11,003 nucleotides of DNA, taken from contig SXRC01000104.1 of NCBI GenBank assembly GCA_005793655.1, forward strand, positions 1-11,003, given 5' to 3'. The notes below the pieces were generated by a model. That model ran no database searches, had not been told where the DNA came from, and was given only the letters and a program-made list of their open reading frames with translations. This document shows, one piece after another, positions 6,356 to 11,003 of this stretch (position 1 is its first letter; each line of letters begins with the position of its first letter). The position numbers and the translations under genes were made by a program. The DNA comes from Actinomycetota bacterium (GTDB lineage: Bacteria > Actinomycetota > Actinomycetes > Nanopelagicales > Nanopelagicaceae).

Positions 6356-6385
6356 ACCCTACCCAGCCTTTCCTCATTTTGTCGC
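6356..6385 (-). promoter_or_regulatory. pnt operon promoter, leaderless start
   Basis: On the minus strand TAGGGT (6361-6356) is a TAnnnT -10 box ending 6 nt before the pntAA ATG. GCGACA (6385-6380) lies 18 bases further upstream and matches TTGACA at four of six positions. No Shine-Dalgarno sequence is present, so the mRNA probably starts at the ATG. The 66-base gap to argF has no hairpin terminator, so some read-through from argF is possible. Confidence 0.5.
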
Positions 6386-6415
6386 TCAGAATTAAAAATA
6401 CTTCCGCCTGATGTG

Positions 6416-7369
6416 TTATTTATTACCCTTTAGTTCACCTCGTGTTAAGTGATAAAGCAAGGATTGAATAGTTGTGCGCCTATGAAAAGCTTGGCGCCAG
6501 ACGACAGATTTCTCGCCATCAATCACATCAGCGGCAACCTCTTCACCTCGATGAGCTGGCAGGCAATGCATAAAAATAGAATCTTTAGCAGTGAGATTCA
6601 TTAACTCTCTGGTAACTGCAAAAGATGAAAGGGCGTTGATTTTTTCAGTTCTATCGGCCTCAGAATCTCCCATTGACATCCAAACATCTGTATAAATTGC
6701 GCTAGCACCCTTTGCTGCCGATTTTGGATCTGTAAGCACCTCAATTTTACCGCCAGACTTCCTAGCGATTTCATTAGCTTGATTTACTACAGCTGACTTT
6801 GGTGCCCACTTACCTTCTGGTGTTGCAACTACAACATGTGCACCCATGGTTGCACCCATTATCAACCAAGAGTTAGCAACATTATTCCCATCACCAACAT
6901 ATACAAACTTGCGATCCTTAAAACTTTTGCCGAATCGTTCTGAAATAGTCAGCCAATCAGCAAGTAACTGGGTTGGATGATCATCATCGGTTAAGGCATT
7001 AATTACTGGAATGCTGGCGTACTTTCCCAACTCATCAACATCAGATTGAGCAAAGGTTCTAACAATTAAAGCAGTACAAAATCCTGAAATAACTCTGGCA
7101 GTATCAGCGATGGATTCACCACGACCAATTTGTAAATCATCAGCACGCATAAATATAGGAGTACCGCCCAAGTGAGCAACTGCGCTCTCCGATGCCAGCC
7201 GAGTCCTAGTTGAAGACTTAGTCATATAAATTGCTACTGTCCGTTTGGCTAAGGTTTTTTTAGCTTGCAATGGTTTTTTAGCAAACTTACCAGCGGTCTT
7301 TAGCAGCAACTGAATATCTGACTTGGACAGATCTGAGGTGCGAAGAAGATCCTTTAATGGTGTGCTCAC
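6416..7369 (-). CDS. argF: ornithine carbamoyltransferase
   Basis: Transfers the carbamoyl group from carbamoyl phosphate to ornithine to give citrulline, in the cytoplasm. The 317 residues are of normal length. Signature motifs are all present: carbamoyl-phosphate loop STRTR (53-57), HPTQ (131-134), ornithine-loop DVWMSMG (228-234) and catalytic HCLP (268-271). DVWMSMG and HCLP separate it from aspartate carbamoyltransferase. The start is GTG at 7369, supported by a -10 box 6 nt upstream and by the family-typical N-terminus. It is divergent from the DUF3039 gene, with only 40 bases between the two start codons. argG, which uses its product, is in this window but not linked in an operon. No full ARG box is visible upstream. 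Confidence 0.97.
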   Translation of the reverse strand: MSTPLKDLLRTSDLSKSDIQLLLKTAGKFAKKPLQAKKTLAKRTVAIYMTKSSTRTRLASESAVAHLGGTPIFMRADDLQIGRGESIADTARVISGFCTALIVRTFAQSDVDELGKYASIPVINALTDDDHPTQLLADWLTISERFGKSFKDRKFVYVGDGNNVANSWLIMGATMGAHVVVATPEGKWAPKSAVVNQANEIARKSGGKIEVLTDPKSAAKGASAIYTDVWMSMGDSEADRTEKINALSSFAVTRELMNLTAKDSIFMHCLPAHRGEEVAADVIDGEKSVVWRQAFHRRTTIQSLLYHLTRGELKGNK

Positions 7370-7375
7370 TGGTAA

Positions 7376-7381
7376 ATGGTA
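7376..7381 (-). promoter_or_regulatory. argF -10 box, leaderless start
   Basis: On the minus strand TACCAT ends 6 nt before the argF GTG, fitting TAnnnT and a transcript that begins at the start codon. No Shine-Dalgarno sequence and no good -35 are seen. The expected -35 position (about 7399-7404) overlaps the -10 box of the divergent gene. Confidence 0.5.
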
Positions 7382-7397
7382 GGCGATAAAGTTGGAT

Positions 7398-7403
7398 TAA
7401 GAT
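7398..7403 (+). promoter_or_regulatory. -10 box for the DUF3039 gene, leaderless start
   Basis: TAAGAT fits TAnnnT and ends 6 nt before the ATG at 7410. This also argues for that ATG rather than the TTG at 7404, which would start directly against the -10 box. The expected -35 position overlaps the argF -10 box. Confidence 0.5.
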
Positions 7404-7409
7404 TTGGCT

Positions 7410-7661
7410 ATGGGATTTCTCGATGATTTACGGGGTAAATCAGGTAAAACTGGCCTGCTTGAAAAGCAAGATCTCGCGCCAACTGATGAGGGTGATCATG
7501 AGCGATTTTCGCATTACGTTGATAAGAACAAGATCACTGAGTCTGCAGTTACTGGAAAAGCTGTCCGTGCGTTGTGTGGAAAGAAGTGGATACCTAATCG
7601 TGACCCACAAAAATTTCCAATCTGTCCAACATGTAAAGAGATTCACGCCCGCTTAAAGTAA
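7410..7661 (+). CDS. DUF3039 family protein
   Basis: An 83-residue cytoplasmic protein of the actinobacterial DUF3039 family, function unknown. The family core is clear: GDHERFSHYVDKNKITESAVTGKAVRALCGKKWIP is followed by RDPQKFPICPTCKEIHARL. The Cys of ALCGKKW together with the CPTC pair and nearby His residues suggest a small zinc-ribbon-like fold, which is inferred. The N-terminal ~20 residues are polar and probably flexible. ATG 7410 is chosen over the in-frame TTG at 7404 because of the -10 spacing. It is divergent from argF, and the GH18 gene follows after 31 bases with its own -10 box. Confidence 0.85.
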   Translation: MGFLDDLRGKSGKTGLLEKQDLAPTDEGDHERFSHYVDKNKITESAVTGKAVRALCGKKWIPNRDPQKFPICPTCKEIHARLK

Positions 7662-7679
7662 ATTCTCAGTTAAAACCGA

Positions 7680-7685
7680 TACTCT
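7680..7685 (+). promoter_or_regulatory. -10 box for the GH18 gene, leaderless start
   Basis: TACTCT fits TAnnnT and ends 7 nt before the ATG at 7693. The sequence between is AAAATTC, with no Shine-Dalgarno, so a leaderless mRNA is likely. No terminator separates it from the DUF3039 gene, so read-through is also possible. Confidence 0.45.
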
Positions 7686-7692
7686 AAAATTC

Positions 7693-9411
7693 ATGAGGTC
7701 ACATAAGTTAGTAATTATCTTGAGCGTATTTACATTTGCGGTATCAACACTTACACCCGCAAATGCTAATAATCCTCCAAGAAGGATTCTCTCTGGTTGG
7801 CTACCTGATTACTCTTTAGCTCGCAATCTGCCAACTGTTGAAGGAAATTTAGATTTAATTCGAGATATCTCACCATTTTGGTATGGCTTAACTGGGGAAT
7901 CAACAATTAAAGATAAGTACGCACTGGGTAAGTACACAACACCAAAGGAACAGGTAATTGCAAGATTAAAAGCAAATGGTTTACTTTTATTACCAACAAT
8001 TACCGACGATACAAAAAAATTAGTATTGGCAAATCTTTTAGCTAATCCGACTTCAAGAACCAATATAGTTCAATCTATTAAGGAGCTAGTATTAAAGTAT
8101 AATTACGATGGTATAGATCTGGATTTTGAAGTTTTTTACACCCAAGACGGCAGATCCACCTGGCCCGCGTTAAAGCCAAATTGGATTATTTTTATTAAAG
8201 AGCTGTCAACTGTGCTGCGCGAGCAAGGAAAACTTTTATCGGTCACTACTCCACCTGATTTTGCCCCCGAGACAAAGCGAGCAGGTAACTCTGTTTACTC
8301 TTGGGCTGAAATCGGACCATACATAGATCGACTTAGAATCATGGCTTATGACTTTTCAACTGTAACACCAGGCCCGATTGGTCCACTGCCATGGAGTGAG
8401 GATGCAGTTAAGCATGCGGTGACTCAGATGCCAGCTTCAAAAGTATTTTTAGGCATTCCTGGATATGGCAGAGATTGGATTACAAAAGTTGAAGGAGTAT
8501 GTCCAAAAGATTTTGCATCTTCAGTTGTAGTTGGCGCAAAAGCTGCAGTAGTGATGCGTGAGGCGGCAACACTTGCTGCTAGTAATAATGCACCCATTAC
8601 CTATAACTCAACTCATGCTGAGTCCACATTTACATATAAAAAAACTTATGTTGATCCAACAAATTCAGCCAGCTTTTGTACAGCCTCTAGGACTGTGTGG
8701 TTTCCAGATGAAAAAAGTTATGCCGCCAGAACCAATTTAGTTGGCAAATATCGCTTAGGTGGTATCGCTGTTTGGACCTTCGGTATGGAAAATGCAGCTG
8801 CAATCACTGTGATGAGAGATATTGCTAAATCAATCGCCCCAGATCAGGTGATGGGGGAGATTGCAACAGATCTTGAGCAGATTGCATACGGGGCAGCTTT
8901 TAATCTGACAGGCACCTTTAAGCTTCCTGACAAAACTCCTGTCGCATCACTTAATGTCAGATTTGAAATCAAAAATTCTTCAGATAGTAATTGGCGTACC
9001 TTGGCGATGGGAGTAACTGATGCGGCAGGTGTTATTGCAACACCAGTAATAGTGGGGCAAAAAAGTGAGATCAGATTAGTTTCAGAGAGCAGCTGGGAGC
9101 GAAGTGAGGGTAAGACTCCTGTGAAAACTATTTCAGTAATCCCAAAACTTAGATTAGATCTACCTTCCTCAATAAAAGCTAATACCAATTATGCAGTATC
9201 TGGCCAGCTGCTACCAAAATTTAATGCGATTAAATTGACGGTAAAAGAAAATGGTAAATCACTAGGTGAATTGACTACAGATGCTAATGGGGCATTTACC
9301 TTTAATATAAAGCCAGTTACACCAGGAGTGAGCACCTATCAGGTGATTATTACTGAAAGTGGTAAAAATATTAGTGGTGAAAGTGATGAGTTCTCTGTTT
9401 TAGTTAGATAA
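7693..9411 (+). CDS. secreted glycoside hydrolase family 18 protein with C-terminal Ig-like region
   Basis: Predicted exported glycosidase of 572 residues. Residues 1-25 form a signal peptide (basic start, hydrophobic core, ANA before a likely cleavage at 25/26). The GH18 barrel spans about 31-380. It carries the catalytic DGIDLDFE at 139-146 with acid Glu146, MAYDF at 217-221, GIPGYGRDW at 254-262 and W361 in GGIAVWTFGM. All three Asp and the Glu of DxxDxDxE are intact, so it should be active. Two lone Cys (270, 329) could form a disulfide. Residues ~400-572 look like two beta-sandwich, Ig-like modules (GTFKLPDKTPVASLNVRFEI and GKSLGELTTDANGAFTFNI), likely for wall or substrate contact. The barrel resembles YaaH/SleL-like peptidoglycan glucosaminidases more than classical chitinases, but the substrate cannot be settled from sequence. 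clpS follows after 7 bases. Confidence 0.88.
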   Translation: MRSHKLVIILSVFTFAVSTLTPANANNPPRRILSGWLPDYSLARNLPTVEGNLDLIRDISPFWYGLTGESTIKDKYALGKYTTPKEQVIARLKANGLLLLPTITDDTKKLVLANLLANPTSRTNIVQSIKELVLKYNYDGIDLDFEVFYTQDGRSTWPALKPNWIIFIKELSTVLREQGKLLSVTTPPDFAPETKRAGNSVYSWAEIGPYIDRLRIMAYDFSTVTPGPIGPLPWSEDAVKHAVTQMPASKVFLGIPGYGRDWITKVEGVCPKDFASSVVVGAKAAVVMREAATLAASNNAPITYNSTHAESTFTYKKTYVDPTNSASFCTASRTVWFPDEKSYAARTNLVGKYRLGGIAVWTFGMENAAAITVMRDIAKSIAPDQVMGEIATDLEQIAYGAAFNLTGTFKLPDKTPVASLNVRFEIKNSSDSNWRTLAMGVTDAAGVIATPVIVGQKSEIRLVSESSWERSEGKTPVKTISVIPKLRLDLPSSIKANTNYAVSGQLLPKFNAIKLTVKENGKSLGELTTDANGAFTFNIKPVTPGVSTYQVIITESGKNISGESDEFSVLVR

Positions 9412-9412
9412 T
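9407..9412 (+). promoter_or_regulatory. possible clpS -10 box
   Basis: GATAAT (5/6 to TATAAT) overlaps the GH18 stop codon and ends 6 nt before the clpS ATG, the same spacing as the other leaderless starts in the window. There is no Shine-Dalgarno sequence. clpS could instead, or also, be co-transcribed with the GH18 gene. Confidence 0.35.
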
Positions 9413-9418
9413 TCAGCC

Positions 9419-9715
9419 ATGAGTTCTCAGACCCAAGTTGAGGAAACATTAGATCTTAGTAAATTCTTTGACAACCTTTGGGTAACAATTGTTTGGGATG
9501 ATCCAGTAAACCTAATGAATTATGTGACTTATGTATTTATTAAACTATTTAGTTTTCCCAAAGAAAAAGCCCACAAATTAATGATGCAGGTACATACTGA
9601 AGGTAAAGCGGTGGTTGCCTCTGGAAGCCGGGAGGAGATGGAGCGGGCGGTGGCCCAACTTCATGAACATGGCTTATGGGCTACGCTGCAAAGAGATGAT
9701 CATGGCAGATCCTAA
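9419..9715 (+). CDS. clpS: ClpS, adaptor of the Clp protease
   Basis: A 98-residue cytoplasmic adaptor that binds N-end-rule substrates and passes them to ClpA/ClpC-ClpP. The actinobacterial ClpS core WVTIVWDDPVNLMNYVTYVF (residues ~22-41) holds the substrate-pocket Asp residues. KAHKLMMQVHTEGKAVVASGSREEME with its pocket His and GLWATLQRD follow in the expected order. A short acidic N-terminal extension (residues 1-20) fits the flexible arm needed for delivery. Its last 14 bases overlap the DUF2017 gene, a pairing that recurs in actinobacteria. Confidence 0.95.
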   Translation: MSSQTQVEETLDLSKFFDNLWVTIVWDDPVNLMNYVTYVFIKLFSFPKEKAHKLMMQVHTEGKAVVASGSREEMERAVAQLHEHGLWATLQRDDHGRS

Positions 9716-10262
9716 ATCAGCTGAAATAACAATCACTTTAAGTAATGATGAATTACATATACTTATAAATCTAGTTGAGCAATTACTTGAATTACTTGGT
9801 GAGGCAAATTTTATTCACCATTATCAATCTGATGATCCATTTGCCCAATTGATGTTTGCGGCAATGGGAAATATTCAATCACCAGTGGAACAACCAGAGG
9901 ATCCAGTTTTACGCAGATTATTGCCAAATGCCTATGCAGATGCTGAGAGTTCTGCTGAGTTTCGCAAATACACTGAAAACTCTCTCCGCACTGCCAAGCA
10001 GAAACATCTGTTTTATTTGCGCCAGCAGCTGCTTTCAGCAGTTGAAAAAGAGTTAATGAAAGCAGATATTCAAGTTACTGATCCATCCGCCTGGGCAATT
10101 GCTATTAATGATCTTCGACTTGCCTTGGCAGTTAGGTTAGATATTGAGCAATCTTCATATGAAAAGTATGAGTTGATGCCAAGTGGTGATCCGCAAAAGC
10201 CATTATTTGCATTTTATGTCTGGCTTGGTGGTTTACAGGAGCGGATGATCAGTAATTTATAA
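9702..10262 (+). CDS. DUF2017 family protein
   Basis: A 186-residue, mostly helical soluble protein of the actinobacterial DUF2017 family, function unknown. Family-like features include LSNDELHILINLVEQLLELLG near the start, DPFAQLMF, then DPVLRRLLPNAYADAESSAEFRKYTENSLRTAK and the C-terminal WAIAINDLRLALAVRLDIE. The frame opens further upstream, but those residues are the shadow of clpS. ATG at 9702 (MADPKSAE) is preferred, with ATG 9696 as an alternative; weak AGAG is at 9692-9695. Overlap with clpS suggests coupled translation and a possible role linked to Clp proteolysis, which is inference from position only. It ends before the terminator it shares convergently with the rhodopsin gene. Confidence 0.85.
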   Translation: MADPKSAEITITLSNDELHILINLVEQLLELLGEANFIHHYQSDDPFAQLMFAAMGNIQSPVEQPEDPVLRRLLPNAYADAESSAEFRKYTENSLRTAKQKHLFYLRQQLLSAVEKELMKADIQVTDPSAWAIAINDLRLALAVRLDIEQSSYEKYELMPSGDPQKPLFAFYVWLGGLQERMISNL

Positions 10263-10292
10263 ATAAAAAACAGGGCCAATTTCTTGGCCCCG
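10262..10292 (-). terminator. intrinsic terminator of the actinorhodopsin gene
   Basis: GGGCCAA (10273-10279) pairs with TTGGCCC (10284-10290) around a 4-base loop. Read on the minus strand, the stem is followed by TGTTTTTTATTT, a good U-tract, 20 bases after the rhodopsin stop. On the plus strand the stem is followed by CGTTAATTTACTT, a weaker signal, so it may end DUF2017 transcripts only partly. Confidence 0.88.
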
Positions 10293-10310
10293 TTAATTTA
10301 CTTTAGAGAT

Positions 10311-11003
10311 TTATGCATCCGCCTTCATGCCTTCAGCCTCTGACTTCATCCTTGCAATCTTAAGGATGGTTAGACCGAATACGCACTTCGCCAATACATC
10401 GGCAATTGTGTAACCGATCTGGCGATTAACAAATGCGCCAGGATCTGTTGCTGATTGACCAAGAATTGGAAGAAGGTATGAGATTGGGTAAACGCCCCAA
10501 GTTGCAATCAACAGTAAGCGCAAGCGACCAATGGTTGCTGCAACTCCTGCTGGTTGACGATCTAGGGACTTTGAAAGCTCTACGAACAATACATACAAGA
10601 TGTATAGGAAAGGTATTGTTGAAAGAACACCCCAAAGAACTTTGGTGTTGTTTTCAGTTGCGATCTCACCTGGATATCCAAGTGCGATCATTGCAGCTGA
10701 TGCTGGAACTAAGCGGTTAATCAATGAAGAAGCCGCTGCCTTAGCAAGAGCTAGAACTGCTACTACCTCAACTAGTAGTAGAGGTACGGTAAGGATCCAG
10801 TCAACATAACGATATGCCTCGTTAAAGTCGCCTGCTCCTGTTCCTACCTTGACTGCGCCATTAACATATGAATCTTCAAATGAGTTGAAAATTCGCATGT
10901 AGTGGTATGCCGCAATGAATGTCACCATTGATGACATAACAAGGGCTGTGCGGTACTTAGGTAGTACACGTGATTGTGAAACTAATGTGTAGATCGTGCA
11001 GGC
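10311..11003 (-). CDS. actinorhodopsin, light-driven proton pump (N-terminus beyond window)
   Basis: Retinal-binding membrane protein of the xanthorhodopsin/actinorhodopsin group. The reading frame continues to the window edge (ACTIYTLVSQSRVLPKYRTALV precedes the first ATG), so helix A and the true start are outside; 230 residues are present. Counting from the first visible residue, R65 and D68 in RYVDW, T72 and E79 correspond to bacteriorhodopsin R82, D85, T89 and D96. This is the DTE pattern of proton pumps. H34 in AYHY matches the proteorhodopsin His75 partner. L76 at the tuning position predicts green absorption. D202 and K206 in IADVLAKCVFG are the counter-ion and the retinal Schiff-base lysine. 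G125 in LWGVLST stands where bacteriorhodopsin has Trp138, the glycine that opens a carotenoid-binding window in xanthorhodopsin. The C-terminal tail is charged. It ends at a strong terminator and is convergent with DUF2017. Confidence 0.96.
   Translation of the reverse strand, partial: ACTIYTLVSQSRVLPKYRTALVMSSMVTFIAAYHYMRIFNSFEDSYVNGAVKVGTGAGDFNEAYRYVDWILTVPLLLVEVVAVLALAKAAASSLINRLVPASAAMIALGYPGEIATENNTKVLWGVLSTIPFLYILYVLFVELSKSLDRQPAGVAATIGRLRLLLIATWGVYPISYLLPILGQSATDPGAFVNRQIGYTIADVLAKCVFGLTILKIARMKSEAEGMKADA

Noticed and set aside
6350..6415. terminator between argF and the pnt operon
   Set aside because: The gap has a short run of T on the minus strand but no stem before it, so an intrinsic terminator cannot be supported.
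10433..10809. plus-strand open frames opposite the rhodopsin gene
   Set aside because: They are antisense shadows of a strongly conserved rhodopsin coding sequence; no initiation signal or family match.

Overview
The window looks like chromosome from a small-genome, AT-rich freshwater actinobacterium of the acI / Nanopelagicales type. This is inferred from gene content, not from a database search. It carries an actinorhodopsin-type proton pump, the actinobacterial marker proteins DUF3039 and DUF2017 (the latter behind clpS), an FMN-riboswitch-controlled RibM transporter, a split-subunit proton-translocating transhydrogenase, and many genes with a TAnnnT box 6-7 nt before the start codon. That last pattern is typical of leaderless actinobacterial transcripts.

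Layout. Bases 1-400 hold almost no coding sequence. A possible C-terminal gene fragment ends at 87. A promoter-like TTGACA follows, then a cluster of inverted repeats (about 138-410) whose core is a 15-bp perfect inverted repeat enclosing several smaller hairpins. A complete tyrosine recombinase (minus strand, to 399) lies between this cluster and argG, so the left end is probably the edge of an integrated element or genomic island. From 1283 onward the content is ordinary core metabolism. It runs argG (+), FMN riboswitch and ribM (+), a strong two-way terminator, the pntAA-pntAB-pntB operon (-), argF (-), a DUF3039 gene (+), a secreted GH18 glycosidase (+), clpS and DUF2017 (+), a terminator, and an actinorhodopsin gene (-) that runs off the right edge.

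How the genes work together. ArgF and ArgG catalyse consecutive steps of arginine synthesis (ornithine to citrulline, then to argininosuccinate) but sit on opposite strands in separate transcription units. Actinorhodopsin would export protons in light, and the transhydrogenase can spend that gradient to make NADPH; this link is inferred. RibM would bring in flavin under FMN feedback. ClpS feeds N-degron substrates to the Clp protease. The GH18 protein is exported and probably acts on cell-wall or environmental glycans.

The least explained part is the hairpin cluster at 138-410 beside the recombinase. The most general regulatory observation is the uniform leaderless start architecture, including two face-to-face promoters packed into 40 bp between argF and the DUF3039 gene. 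I saw no CRISPR array, tRNA, rRNA or complete insertion sequence.
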